This document shows positions 44,437-53,953 of a stretch of 64,000 nucleotides of DNA, in pieces. The position numbers and the translations under genes are program-made. This stretch comes from Pseudovibrio sp000156235. Lineage in GTDB: Bacteria; Pseudomonadota; Alphaproteobacteria; Rhizobiales; Stappiaceae. The stretch covers positions 496,001 to 560,000 of the forward strand of contig NZ_DS996805.1 in the NCBI RefSeq assembly GCF_000156235.1, read 5' to 3'. Under the pieces are notes generated by a model. It saw only the letters and a list, made by a program, of their open reading frames with translations, was not told the origin of the DNA and did no database searches. The first letter of the stretch is position 1. Each line of letters opens with the position of its first letter.

Positions 44437-46674
44437 ATGATTTTCAGATCAAAAACAGAAGAACATACCCGAAAGCTTGATGCTAAGGGGCGGAAATCCC
44501 GGATGTTTGGCCTGACAGTGGTGCTGTTGGCACTGTGTTCTATCGGGGTTTCTTTTCTGGTGCTGATGGGTGTAACGCCTATCGTTCCATCTGAAAAGGT
44601 TGTCTATATCGCGCTTGGCATCAATGGCGCGCTGGTGCTGCTGCTCATCGGGTTGATTATCTTTGAGCTGGTGAAGCTGTTGCAGGCGCGGCGCCGTGGG
44701 CGTGCTGCGGCCCGGCTTCATGTGCGCATTGTGACCATGTTCTCGCTGGTAGCCGCGCTGCCTGCGTTTATTGTTGCTGTGGTGGCGACGATTACGCTGG
44801 ATCAGGGCCTCGATCGCTGGTTTGAGACGCGAACGCGCAACATCATCACCAATGCGCAGTCTGTGGCGGCTGCTTATGTTCAGGAGCACGGGAACTCCCT
44901 GCGTTCCACCCTGATTGGCATGGCCAGTGATGTGGACCTGAACCGTAACTCTTACTTCTATGACCCGACCCGTTTTGATCGCTTTTTTGAAACCCAGACC
45001 TGGGTGCGTGGATTGCTGGGCGCTTACATCCTGAAGAACGATGGCACCGTCGTGATGCGCGTGCTGCGCGATCCGAAGGTGGAGCCGTTGTTGCCGCCTC
45101 AGGTGGCGATGAACCAGGCGGAAGACGGGGCTCCGGTTCTGATTGCGCCGGGTGTTTCCAACCTTGTGGGCGGCGTGATGAAGCTGTCTGCCTATGAAGA
45201 TCTTTATCTATATGTGACCCGTGCACTTGATCCGCGCGTGGTTGAGTACCAGCGTTTGGCTGAGGCTGGCGTCAATGAGTATGCGGAGCTGGAACAGCGG
45301 CGCTTTGGAGTGCAGCTGGCGTTTGCTCTTGTTTATGTGGGCGTGGCGCTTGTTTTGCTGCTGTCGTCCATCTGGGTCGGCTTTGGATTTGCAAACCAGC
45401 TGGTGCTGCCAATCCGCAATCTGATTGGCGCTGCGGATCAGGTTTCCAAAGGCAACTATTATGTTGAGGTTGAAGCTGCAAAAGCCAGTGGTGACCTTGA
45501 GAACCTTGGTCGGACCTTCAACAACATGACTGGTCAGCTGCGTGGGCAGCGTGATGCGCTCTTGGCTGCGAATGATCAGATTGATCGCCGCCGCCGGTTC
45601 AGTGAGGCTGTGCTGGCAGGTGTGTCTTCCGGCGTGATCGGGATTGATGATGAAGGCGATGTGACCATGGTCAACCGGTCCGCCAAGCGCCTTCTCAGTC
45701 AGGAAGAAGAAGAGCTTCTTGAAAAACCAATTTACGAGACAATCCCTGAGGTTCAGGAGGTTGTTTCCAAGGCGCTTGAGGAAAGCAGGGATAGTGCTCA
45801 GGTGGCGCAGGTTGCTATCATGCGAAAGGGGCGTGAGCGCACTGTGAATGTACGTGTGACGACCGAGGAAGCAACACGCTCTGAGCATGGGTTTGTGGTG
45901 ACGCTGGACGATATTACGGATCTTGTTGCTGCGCAGCGTAACTCAGCCTGGGCTGATGTGGCGCGCCGGATTGCGCATGAGATCAAGAACCCGCTGACAC
46001 CGATCCAGCTTTCTGCAGAGCGTATTCGCCGCCGGTATGGCAAGCGCATTGAGGATGATGACCGCAAGGTGTTTGACCAGTGCGTGGATACGATCATTCG
46101 TCAGGTGGGTGATATCGGGCGCATGGTGGATGAGTTCTCCTCGTTTGCGCGTATGCCAAAACCGAAGATGGAATCTGCTGATCTGCGTTCTGTGGTGCGT
46201 GAGTCCACCTTCATGGTTTCCGTTGCCAATTCGCAGATCCACTTTGAGACGGATGTGCCGGGCGAGGCCGTTCGGGCGACATTTGACAGTCGCCTTGTGG
46301 GGCAGGCTGTCGGCAATGTGATCAAAAATGCGTCGGAGGCTGTTGAGGCTTATCTGGCGAAAGAAGAAAACCCGGAGCAGGGCTCTGTTCTGGTGAAACT
46401 TTACTCGGAAGGGCCGGTTCACACGATTGATGTGATCGACAACGGAATTGGCCTTCCAACTGAACACCGCACACGGCTTTTGGAGCCTTATATGACCACC
46501 CGCGAAAAGGGTACGGGTCTGGGGCTCGCGATTGTGCGGAAAATTATGGAAGATCATGGAGGCGGTATTGAACTGCTGGATGCGCCATCTGTTGCCGAGG
46601 GCGGGCATGGCGCCATGGTTCGACTGACATTGCGCAGTTTCGATGATCCTTCCTCTCCCAAAGATGAAACTTAA
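44437..46674 (+). CDS. ntrY: Transmembrane sensor kinase NtrY
   Basis: Membrane histidine kinase of 745 residues partnering NtrX. Membrane helices lie at about 24-45, 55-76 and 97-118, and another around 285-310, with an extracytoplasmic segment between. HAMP at about 310-365 and PAS at about 380-480 are followed by HisKA with phospho-acceptor H514 in RRIAHEIKNPLTPIQLS and the ATPase (NVIKNASEAV, DNGIGLP, GTGLGLAIV). ntrX starts 18 nt later. Family knowledge links NtrYX to nitrogen use, redox and envelope control. Confidence 0.96.
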   Translation: MIFRSKTEEHTRKLDAKGRKSRMFGLTVVLLALCSIGVSFLVLMGVTPIVPSEKVVYIALGINGALVLLLIGLIIFELVKLLQARRRGRAAARLHVRIVTMFSLVAALPAFIVAVVATITLDQGLDRWFETRTRNIITNAQSVAAAYVQEHGNSLRSTLIGMASDVDLNRNSYFYDPTRFDRFFETQTWVRGLLGAYILKNDGTVVMRVLRDPKVEPLLPPQVAMNQAEDGAPVLIAPGVSNLVGGVMKLSAYEDLYLYVTRALDPRVVEYQRLAEAGVNEYAELEQRRFGVQLAFALVYVGVALVLLLSSIWVGFGFANQLVLPIRNLIGAADQVSKGNYYVEVEAAKASGDLENLGRTFNNMTGQLRGQRDALLAANDQIDRRRRFSEAVLAGVSSGVIGIDDEGDVTMVNRSAKRLLSQEEEELLEKPIYETIPEVQEVVSKALEESRDSAQVAQVAIMRKGRERTVNVRVTTEEATRSEHGFVVTLDDITDLVAAQRNSAWADVARRIAHEIKNPLTPIQLSAERIRRRYGKRIEDDDRKVFDQCVDTIIRQVGDIGRMVDEFSSFARMPKPKMESADLRSVVRESTFMVSVANSQIHFETDVPGEAVRATFDSRLVGQAVGNVIKNASEAVEAYLAKEENPEQGSVLVKLYSEGPVHTIDVIDNGIGLPTEHRTRLLEPYMTTREKGTGLGLAIVRKIMEDHGGGIELLDAPSVAEGGHGAMVRLTLRSFDDPSSPKDET

Positions 46675-46692
46675 GAATGGTGGTGATAAGCC

Positions 46693-48060
46693 GTGGCAAG
46701 TGACATTCTGATTGTTGATGATGAAGCAGATATTCGTGAGCTGATCGCCGGTATTTTGGAGGATGACGGCTACAATACGCGGACCGCTGGTGATAGCGAT
46801 GCGGCGCTGGCTGCTATTGCTGACCGCAGGCCGTCTCTGATCATCCTCGATATCTGGCTGATGGGCAGCAAGCTTGACGGGCTGGAAGTTCTTGAAGTGA
46901 TCAAGAAAGAAAATCCAGACCTGCCAGTCGTGATCATTTCCGGTCACGGCAACGTGGAGACAGCGGTTTCTGCGATCAAGAAGGGTGCTTACGATTACAT
47001 TGAGAAGCCGTTTAAGGCTGACAAACTGGTTCTGATCACCGAGCGTGCTCTGGAAGCCTCTTCCATGAAGCGTGAGATCAAGGAACTGAAGCAGCGTGCT
47101 GGTGATGTTTCCAATCTGGTGGGCAGTTCCTCGTCCATCAATAACCTGCGTTTGACCATTGAGCGTATTTGTCTGACCAACAGCCGTGTGATGATAACGG
47201 GGCCGTCCGGTTCAGGTAAGGAGACCGTTGCGCGCACGATCCACGAGGCATCGCCGCGGTCCAAGTCTCCGTTTGTTGTGCTTTCTGCTGCAAACATTAC
47301 GCCGGAGCGTATGGAAGAAGAGCTCTTCGGCATTGAAGAGACGGAAACCACACCGCGTAAGGTTGGCGCTTTGGAAGAAGCGCATGGTGGCACGATCTAT
47401 CTGGATGAGATTGCGGACATGCCGCTGGAAACGCAGAACAAGATCCTGCGTGTTCTGGTGGATCAGACCTTTACCCGTCTGGGCGGCCACAACAAGGTGA
47501 AGGTGGATGTGCGCCTTCTGTCGTCTAGTGCTTACAATCTGGAAAACCGCATTGCGGAAGGTCTGTTCCGTGAGGACCTGTATCACCGTCTGGCCGTTGT
47601 GCCGTTGCGGGTGCCGGCTCTTGAGGAGCGGCGCGAGGATATTCCTCAGTTGATCCACTTCTTCATGAAGCAGATTTCCAACTCCACCGGCCTGCCAATG
47701 CGCCGGATTGGTGAAGATGCCATGGCGGTGCTGCAGACCCATGACTGGCCGGGCAACCTGCGCCAGCTGCGCAACAATGTTGAGCGTTTGATGATCCTGA
47801 CCCGGGCAGATCCGGATGCTGTGATTACAGCTGATCTTCTGCCTGCGGAAGTGGCTTCTACCGTGCCAAGCATGCCGGGTTCTTCCGGTGGTGAAGAGCT
47901 GATGTCCTTGCCGCTTCGTGAAGCGCGTGAGCAGTTTGAACGTGAATATCTGCAAGCACAGGTTAAGCGTTTTGGCGGTAATATCTCGCGTACCTCCGAA
48001 TATATTGGTATGGAACGGTCAGCATTGCACCGAAAGCTCAAGTCTCTTGGTCTCACCTGA
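46693..48060 (+). CDS. ntrX: Response regulator NtrX, lacking the sigma-54 loop motif
   Basis: Response regulator of 455 residues with a GTG start. Receiver D53 (IILDIWLMG). The AAA+ domain keeps Walker A GPSGSGKET and DEIADMP. The usual GAFTGA region reads FGIEETETTPRKVGALEEAH, so the sigma-54-contacting loop is missing. A Fis-type helix-turn-helix ends the protein (FGGNISRTSEYIGMERSALH). It probably acts without sigma-54, as reported for some alphaproteobacterial NtrX proteins. Confidence 0.96.
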   Translation: MASDILIVDDEADIRELIAGILEDDGYNTRTAGDSDAALAAIADRRPSLIILDIWLMGSKLDGLEVLEVIKKENPDLPVVIISGHGNVETAVSAIKKGAYDYIEKPFKADKLVLITERALEASSMKREIKELKQRAGDVSNLVGSSSSINNLRLTIERICLTNSRVMITGPSGSGKETVARTIHEASPRSKSPFVVLSAANITPERMEEELFGIEETETTPRKVGALEEAHGGTIYLDEIADMPLETQNKILRVLVDQTFTRLGGHNKVKVDVRLLSSSAYNLENRIAEGLFREDLYHRLAVVPLRVPALEERREDIPQLIHFFMKQISNSTGLPMRRIGEDAMAVLQTHDWPGNLRQLRNNVERLMILTRADPDAVITADLLPAEVASTVPSMPGSSGGEELMSLPLREAREQFEREYLQAQVKRFGGNISRTSEYIGMERSALHRKLKSLGLT

Positions 48061-48098
48061 TCGGTGACAGTTAAGAGGCAGAGCAAAGGACTGGAATT

Positions 48099-49475
48099 AT
48101 GAAGGTTGTTATTTGTGGCGCCGGACAGGTTGGGTACGGCATTGCCGAAAAGCTTGCTGCGGAACAGAACGATGTTTCTGTGATTGATACCAGCCCGCAG
48201 CTGGTTCATGCCATTCGAGACACGCTGGATGTGCGCGGCTTTATTGGCCATGGTGCGCACCCGGATGTGCTGGCGCAGGCAGGTGCTGACCAGGCTGACA
48301 TGATCATTGCCGTGACCTTGTATGACGAGATCAACATGGTCGCGTGTCAGGTGGCGCACTCGCTGTTCAACGTGCCGATCAAGGTTTCGCGTGTTCGTGC
48401 GCAAAGCTATTTGCAATCTCATTATCGCAACCTGTTTTCCCGCGATAACATGCCGATTGACGTGATCATTTCGCCCGAAATTGAGGTGGGTGAGATGATC
48501 CTGCGGCGCTTATCGCTGCCGGGTGCTATGGAAACTGTGCGTTTTGCCGACGACAACATGATTATTGTTGGCATTGATTGTGGTGGTGACTGTCCGGTTC
48601 TGGATACGCCACTGCGTCAGTTGACGGAGCTGTTCCCGGATCTGTCTGCTGTGGTGGTTGGCATTGCCCGTGATGGCAAGGTCTTTGTTCCGCACAGCTC
48701 TGACATGATGCGCGAAGGTGATCTGGTTTATGTGTGCTGTGAGCGCGGGCAGGTGCGTCGTACGCTGAGCATCTTTGGCCATGAAGAGCCAGAGGCGAAG
48801 CGCGTTCTTATCGCTGGTGGCGGTAATATTGGTGCTTATGTTGCCCGCCGTCTTGAGGGCAAGCAGAGCAGAACCAAAGTAAAGATTATCGAGCATTCCC
48901 GCGACCGGGCTATTCGTATTGCTGATGAACTGCGCAGAACTGTGGTTTTGCATGGCAGTGCTTTGGATCAGGTCATGCTGCAGGAAGCGGACGTTGAAGA
49001 CTCCGATATGATGGTGGCGTTGACCAACGAGGATGAGGTGAACATCCTGTCCTGCGTGATGGCCAAGAAGATGGGTTGCGAGCGTAACCTGTCGCTATTG
49101 AACAACACCAGTTATCCAGCCTTTGCGCATGCTTTGGGCATTGATGCCTTTGTGAACCCGCGTCAGGTAACGATCTCCAAGATCCTCCAGCATGTGCGTC
49201 GTGGCCGTATCCGTGCGGTGCATGCCTTGCAAAATGGTGCTGCTGAGGTGATTGAAGCGGAAGCGCTGGATACGTCGCCACTTGTTGGGCGTCCTTTGCG
49301 AGAGGTTGAGCTTGCAGAAGGTATCCGTATCGGCGGTATTTTGCGTGATGGAAAAGTGATCACACCTTGCGGTGATGAGCGCATTCAGGCACATGACCGC
49401 GTGGTCATCTTCGCTGTTGCGGACAAAGTTCGTCAGGTGGAGCAGATGTTCCGCGTGTCTCTGGAGTTTTTCTAG
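48099..49475 (+). CDS. trkA: Trk potassium uptake regulator TrkA
   Basis: Peripheral membrane protein of 458 residues that binds NAD(H) and gates TrkH/TrkG potassium channels. Two RCK modules each with a Rossmann fingerprint: VVICGAGQVGYGIAEKLA at the N-terminus and VLIAGGGNIGAYVARRLE at about 232. A TrkA-C domain follows each. The ATG at 48099 is used. It is 38 nt after ntrX, so probably part of the ntrYX transcript. No trkH is in the window. Confidence 0.96.
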   Translation: MKVVICGAGQVGYGIAEKLAAEQNDVSVIDTSPQLVHAIRDTLDVRGFIGHGAHPDVLAQAGADQADMIIAVTLYDEINMVACQVAHSLFNVPIKVSRVRAQSYLQSHYRNLFSRDNMPIDVIISPEIEVGEMILRRLSLPGAMETVRFADDNMIIVGIDCGGDCPVLDTPLRQLTELFPDLSAVVVGIARDGKVFVPHSSDMMREGDLVYVCCERGQVRRTLSIFGHEEPEAKRVLIAGGGNIGAYVARRLEGKQSRTKVKIIEHSRDRAIRIADELRRTVVLHGSALDQVMLQEADVEDSDMMVALTNEDEVNILSCVMAKKMGCERNLSLLNNTSYPAFAHALGIDAFVNPRQVTISKILQHVRRGRIRAVHALQNGAAEVIEAEALDTSPLVGRPLREVELAEGIRIGGILRDGKVITPCGDERIQAHDRVVIFAVADKVRQVEQMFRVSLEFF

Positions 49476-49803
49476 GGCGAATTACTGAAATAATTTTGGT
49501 TCTTGAGGTTTGAGCCATCATAGCCGAAATGATTTGGAGCCTGATACGGGATCGTGTCAGGCTTTTCTTTTATTTTGCGCTGGGTGTGCCGTACGACACA
49601 GCACTGAAGCCTGAGATGGTGGGTGCAAATGATGATAAACGCCTGAGTGGTGGACGTCGCGATGATCTGTCTTCGTGTTGCTCAGGTTTTCTCAGTGATC
49701 CAAACCGGAAATATCCAGTTTTATGGTGCGGTAGGCACTTGATAGTATTCAGTAAATGCCCTTAGATGTAATTTGTTGAATATTTCGGGGAATGGAGAGG
49801 CTG
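49476..49803. other. Gap between trkA and the aminotransferase
   Basis: About 328 nt without a supported gene. It holds the trkA terminator (49538-49571). The remainder has no frame with a ribosome-binding site until GGAGAGG (49794-49800), which serves the next gene. Confidence 0.6.
49538..49571 (+). terminator. Intrinsic terminator after trkA
   Basis: AGCCTGA (49538-49544) pairs with TCAGGCT (49557-49563), with ACG/CGT extending the stem, followed by TTTCTTTT. Confidence 0.85.
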
Positions 49804-50682
49804 ATGAGCCGTGTTGCCTACGTAAATGGACAATATGTGCCGCATTCACATGCAGCCGTGCACGTTGAGGATCGGGGCTACCAGTTCTCTGACGGTGTTT
49901 ATGAGGTCTGCGAGGTCTGGCGGGGGCAGATCGTTGATATGACTGCGCATCTTGACCGGCTGGACCGGTCCTTGAGTGAACTTCAGATCGCTTCACCCAT
50001 GTCTCGTGCCGCTCTGGTGCAGGTGATGAAGGAAGTGATCTCCCTGAACCGCGTCAAAAATGGCCTGATCTACATGCAGGTCTCGCGAGGTGTGGCGCCT
50101 CGTGATCACTATTTTCCACCAGCGGGAACATTGCCTTCTGTGGTTATGACCGCAAAGTCTGTGCCGGCGGGCAAAATGGACAAGGTTGCGGCGCAGGGTG
50201 TTGGCGTTATTACGGTTGAAGAGAATCGTTGGGACCGCGTTGATATCAAGACTGTTGGTCTTTTGCCTAATGTTCTTGCTAAACAAAAGGCTAAGGAGGC
50301 CGGGGCTCGCGAAGCATGGTTTGTGGATAAAAATGGCCTTATAACTGAAGGCGGTTCAACCAATGCTTGGATAATTCTAAAGAACGGCACTTTGGTTACG
50401 CGACCTGCTACTCACGGAATTCTAAAAGGAATTACCAGAGCGGGCGTTCTAAAATTGGCGGAAATGAAAGGATTTTCCGTAGAAGAACGCGGTTTCTCTC
50501 TGGAAGAGGCAAAAAGTGCGCAAGAGGCATTTTTAACAAGTGCTTCCGGGCTTGTCATGCCTGTCGTGAAAATAAACGAAACAATTCTTGGTGATGGGCG
50601 ACCAGGTCCAATCGTTCAAGACTTAAGAAAATCATTCCATGAAGCGTCAGAGTTGATTAAACTGGAGGTTGCCGGGGGTTAA
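49804..50682 (+). CDS. Class IV PLP aminotransferase (D-amino-acid transaminase-like)
   Basis: A PLP enzyme of 292 residues. The ATG at 49804 follows GGAGAGG. The catalytic Lys is K149 in VDIKTVGLLPNVLAKQKAKEAG, and the cofactor-binding VDKNGLITEGGSTNAWI follows. The EDRGYQFSDGVYEV N-terminal segment and overall layout match D-amino-acid transaminases, which interconvert D-Ala and D-Glu; branched-chain and aminodeoxychorismate relatives are alternatives. The last third is more AT-rich than the first. It precedes hfq, an order seen in related bacteria. Confidence 0.88.
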   Translation: MSRVAYVNGQYVPHSHAAVHVEDRGYQFSDGVYEVCEVWRGQIVDMTAHLDRLDRSLSELQIASPMSRAALVQVMKEVISLNRVKNGLIYMQVSRGVAPRDHYFPPAGTLPSVVMTAKSVPAGKMDKVAAQGVGVITVEENRWDRVDIKTVGLLPNVLAKQKAKEAGAREAWFVDKNGLITEGGSTNAWIILKNGTLVTRPATHGILKGITRAGVLKLAEMKGFSVEERGFSLEEAKSAQEAFLTSASGLVMPVVKINETILGDGRPGPIVQDLRKSFHEASELIKLEVAGG

Positions 50683-50843
50683 GTGCCTCCGGTGTTTGCT
50701 GAAGGGAACTTACGAAGGACGGCGCACCTTAGTGTTGGGGCATCTCTCTTGTGTTTGTGAGTGTCACTTGGCCGTTTCGAGGATGGGAACAGTAAATGGT
50801 GGATGCCGCGGCCGTGTCCACTGAGAACAGGAAAAAAATAGTT

Positions 50844-51101
50844 ATGGCTGACCGCGCTCAAAATCTTCAAGATACATTTTTAAATCATGTCAGGAAGCAG
50901 AAGACGCCACTGACAATCTTTTTGATCAATGGTGTAAAACTGCAAGGTGTAGTTACTTGGTTTGATAATTTCTGCGTATTATTGCGTCGTGACGGGCACT
51001 CCCAGCTCGTTTACAAGCACGCTATCTCAACAATCATGCCAAATAGCCCTATACAGCTGTTTGAACCAGCTGAAGAAGAAGGCGAAAAAGCAGGAGGCTG
51101 A
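50844..51101 (+). CDS. hfq: RNA chaperone Hfq
   Basis: Hexameric Sm-like protein pairing small RNAs with mRNAs; 85 residues. The Sm1 motif lies in NGVKLQGVVTWFDNFCVLL, and the Sm2 motif is YKHAISTIMP. The ATG at 50844 follows CAGGAAAA; an in-frame ATG at 50796 would add 16 residues not seen in Hfq. Its stop overlaps the hflX start (TGATG at 51099-51103), so the two are coupled. Confidence 0.97.
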   Translation: MADRAQNLQDTFLNHVRKQKTPLTIFLINGVKLQGVVTWFDNFCVLLRRDGHSQLVYKHAISTIMPNSPIQLFEPAEEEGEKAGG

Positions 51102-52576
51102 TGAAGCCCCAATCTAAGAAAGAGGCCGGTCTGAACCGCAAGCAACGCGATGCGAATGTTGAGGCCGGCGAAGACGAGGTGACCCGGGGAACCCGGTCAC
51201 TCGTCATCGTACCGATCATTTCAAGCAGAGCTCTGGCAAGAGGTAAAGGTGCTCCTGAGCGCCCCTTTGGTGCTGAGCGTAGCCCTCAAGCCAGACTGGA
51301 AGAAGCTGTCGGACTTGCAGCTGCAATCGAGTTGGAGATTGTCTCCTCAAGTCTGGTGAGATTGGCAAATGTGAAGCCGGGTAGTCTGTTCGGTTCTGGT
51401 AAAGTGGAGGAAATCCGCGGCCAGATTGAAATCGAAGAGATTGAGCTGGTTGTTGTCGATCATCCACTTACTCCTATCCAGCAGCGAAATCTGGAACGAG
51501 ACTGGAACACCAAGGTCATCGACCGGACCGGTCTTATTCTTGAGATCTTCGGTGAGCGTGCGCAGACCAAGGAAGGGCGCCTGCAGGTGGAGCTTGCTCA
51601 CCTGACCTGGCAGAAATCCCGCCTGGTTCGCTCGTGGACGCACCTTGAGCGTCAGCGTGGTGGTCTGGGTTTCGTTGGTGGTCCGGGTGAAACGCAGATC
51701 GAGGCTGACCGGCGTATCATTCAGGATCGCATCACCTTGCTGAAGGGGCAGCTGGAGCAAGTTCAGCGGACCCGTAAGCTGCACCGCAAGCAGCGTAAGA
51801 AAGTACCGCATCCGGTGATTGCCTTTGTGGGCTATACCAACGCGGGCAAATCCACGTTGTTTAACCGCATGACCAATGCGGAGGTGTTTGCCAAGGACTT
51901 GCTGTTTGCGACGCTGGATCCGACGCTTCGTCGGCTGAAGCTGCCGCATGGCCGTGAGGTGATCCTGTCTGACACCGTGGGCTTCATTTCTGAGCTGCCG
52001 CATAATCTGGTGGCTGCGTTCCGCGCGACACTGGAAGAGGTTATTCAGGCCGACATCGTGCTGCATGTGCGCGATATTGCTCATGAAGACACCAAGGCGC
52101 AGTCTCTGGACGTGAACGAAACTCTTGAGATGCTTGGTCTTAAAGTGTCTGAGAGTGATCGAGTCATTGAGGTCTATAACAAGATCGACAAGCTGGATGA
52201 GGCGCACCGCGAAAAGCTGCTGGAAAGCAATAGTGTTGATGAGGGGCCGATTTCGGTTTCTGCGATCAGCGGTGATGGCATTCCTGACTTGCTGGCTCGC
52301 ATCGAAGCGCGTTTGGCTGAGCAGCTGGACACGGTGACCATGGTTCTGCCGCACAGTGATGGGCAGGGGCATGCGTGGCTCTATCAGCACTGCGAGATCC
52401 TCTCACGTGATGACGTGGAAGACGGCATTCGCCTTGCTGTGCGCGTTCCAGATGCTCATCGCTCTCGTGTTCGCGAGCGCTTCGCCAAGTACTTCGTGAC
52501 TGGTCTTGAGCTGCCTGAAGAGCCGGTGTCGGAAGAAGATGATGATACGGATGATAGCGGTTACTCGCCAATCTGA
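51101..52576 (+). CDS. hflX: Ribosome-associated GTPase HflX
   Basis: GTPase that binds and splits stalled or stressed ribosomes; 491 residues. The N-terminal HflX domain is followed by a helical linker with GGLGFVGGPGETQIEADRR. The G domain has GYTNAGKST (G1), SDTVGFI (G3) and NKID (G4). The C-terminal tail is acidic. The N-terminus is about 60 residues longer than the E. coli type. Coupled to hfq, as in many proteobacteria. Confidence 0.96.
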   Translation: MKPQSKKEAGLNRKQRDANVEAGEDEVTRGTRSLVIVPIISSRALARGKGAPERPFGAERSPQARLEEAVGLAAAIELEIVSSSLVRLANVKPGSLFGSGKVEEIRGQIEIEEIELVVVDHPLTPIQQRNLERDWNTKVIDRTGLILEIFGERAQTKEGRLQVELAHLTWQKSRLVRSWTHLERQRGGLGFVGGPGETQIEADRRIIQDRITLLKGQLEQVQRTRKLHRKQRKKVPHPVIAFVGYTNAGKSTLFNRMTNAEVFAKDLLFATLDPTLRRLKLPHGREVILSDTVGFISELPHNLVAAFRATLEEVIQADIVLHVRDIAHEDTKAQSLDVNETLEMLGLKVSESDRVIEVYNKIDKLDEAHREKLLESNSVDEGPISVSAISGDGIPDLLARIEARLAEQLDTVTMVLPHSDGQGHAWLYQHCEILSRDDVEDGIRLAVRVPDAHRSRVRERFAKYFVTGLELPEEPVSEEDDDTDDSGYSPI

Positions 52577-52602
52577 TCCGGTCTGACCGATTGATACTAC
52601 CC

Positions 52603-52635
52603 AAAAGCCCCGCTCTGGTGAGTGGGGCTTTTTGT
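52603..52635 (+). terminator. Intrinsic terminator after hflX
   Basis: AAAGCCCCGCT pairs with AGTGGGGCTTT (one G-T), followed by TTTG. Confidence 0.85.
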
Positions 52636-52759
52636 TGGGTAGACCATTCAAAATCATGTGAAAATATTACGCACTGTCAGTTGTTAATGGTGCTTTGTTT
52701 CAATAAGTTTTCAAAAAATATAATTTTAGTAAAAATTGATATGATTATTGGGACTGATT

Positions 52760-53242
52760 ATGTTTCGAAATATAATTGTCGGTAGCGGCGTGCTTTTTCT
52801 TATTGCCGGATGTCAGGGGACAGGTGACCCGGGGGCTTCTCCTTCCGGTACTATGGCGCAGCCTGCTTCTACATACGGAACTGTGAATGATGTTGCTGCT
52901 TTGATGGCTGGGGCATTGGCTGTTGCGGAGGCTATTGAACATAGTGAGCATCAGGCGGAGCGCAAAAGAGTCGCTTCCAGCTCTTCTTCTGGTTCTGAGC
53001 CGCTGATCCTGCCATCGGTGTTGCCGCCGGATACCTCCAGACAGGCACCTGCTAAGGCATCGAGCAAGTCGGGTTCTGTTGTTTCCTACAATAAGTCCGG
53101 CGTCTCCCATACTTATCGAAAGCGTGGAGAAGATTGCGTGCATACAGAAGCCTCCAGTCCGTCAGAGATTGCGAAAACCATGCGTGGTCTGATTGTGACT
53201 GAAGAAAGCTCGGAGAAGACGTCTATGCGCGTTTGCGATTGA
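52760..53242 (+). CDS. Putative lipoprotein, unknown
   Basis: A 160-residue protein starting at the ATG at 52760. The signal IIVGSGVLFLIAGC ends in a lipobox (LIAGC), so the Cys at about residue 19 would be lipidated. The mature part is rich in Ser, Ala and Pro in the middle (SSSSGSEP), suggesting a flexible region. Near the end GVSHTYRKRGEDC and a closing VCD place two cysteines. No ribosome-binding site is strong. No family is recognised. Confidence 0.65.
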   Translation: MFRNIIVGSGVLFLIAGCQGTGDPGASPSGTMAQPASTYGTVNDVAALMAGALAVAEAIEHSEHQAERKRVASSSSSGSEPLILPSVLPPDTSRQAPAKASSKSGSVVSYNKSGVSHTYRKRGEDCVHTEASSPSEIAKTMRGLIVTEESSEKTSMRVCD

Positions 53243-53286
53243 TCTTCCGTGACTTCATGAGGGTGCGGCGCTAGACTGAATGGGTG

Positions 53287-53904
53287 ATGACCTGCGCCGC
53301 TAATTCGCCCCCAAACCTTACACCTCAACTGATCGCTGAGATTAATCGGTATCTGCTTGTCAGGACCGAGATCCGCAAGGCGGATCTGTGCTTGCTGTTC
53401 GGCTCGCATAAGAGTGCGGACGCGCGGGTTCAGGTGGCTGCGCAGCTGTGGCGTGACAGGCTTGTTGAGCGAGTTCTGGTTAGTGGTGGGGAGTATGCGG
53501 AGATCGGTCAGTGTGAGGCCCACGATATGTGTAAAGCTTTGGTTGCGCAGGGTGTTCCCAAGTCTCACATTATTCTGGAAACGCGAGCAGCTAACACCGG
53601 TGAGAATGTGGTGTTCTCTATGGAGCTTCTGAAAGAGCTCGGCATTTATAAAGCAGTTCAGTCAGTAATCGCTGTTGGCAGTGTTAGCGCCTCCCGTCGT
53701 TATCTCATGACGTTGGAGCGTTATTGGCCTGAGGTCATCAAGATGCTTGCGCCCGCCAATAAATACCCGGTCTCAGTCGCAGATTGGCCTTTGCATCCAG
53801 AGTTCGCGTGTGAAGTGTTGGATGAGTGGGGCAAGATACAGCCCTATCTTCAGGTGGGCTATGTGCGTGAGCTCAATCCGGAGACTTGCCCGATAATTGA
53901 CTGA
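53287..53904 (+). CDS. YdcF/SanA-like (DUF218) protein
   Basis: Soluble protein of about 205 residues of the DUF218 fold. It shows the family pattern of a strand followed by FGSHKSADARVQVAAQLW, then VLVSGGEY, the ILETRAANTGENVVFS motif and AVGSVSASRRYLMTLERYWP. Relatives include E. coli YdcF, which binds S-adenosylmethionine; envelope roles are reported for the SanA and ElyC relatives. The start is ATG at 53287, or GTG one codon earlier. No signal peptide. Confidence 0.82.
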   Translation: MTCAANSPPNLTPQLIAEINRYLLVRTEIRKADLCLLFGSHKSADARVQVAAQLWRDRLVERVLVSGGEYAEIGQCEAHDMCKALVAQGVPKSHIILETRAANTGENVVFSMELLKELGIYKAVQSVIAVGSVSASRRYLMTLERYWPEVIKMLAPANKYPVSVADWPLHPEFACEVLDEWGKIQPYLQVGYVRELNPETCPIID

Positions 53905-53953
53905 GTGGTGCTTTGTTGAAAATTTATGGTTATCTGTGGTATTCTCAGATCAG

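Noticed and set aside
50796..50843. N-terminal extension of Hfq
   Set aside because: The in-frame upstream ATG adds residues absent from Hfq proteins, and the site at 50828-50835 favours the ATG at 50844.
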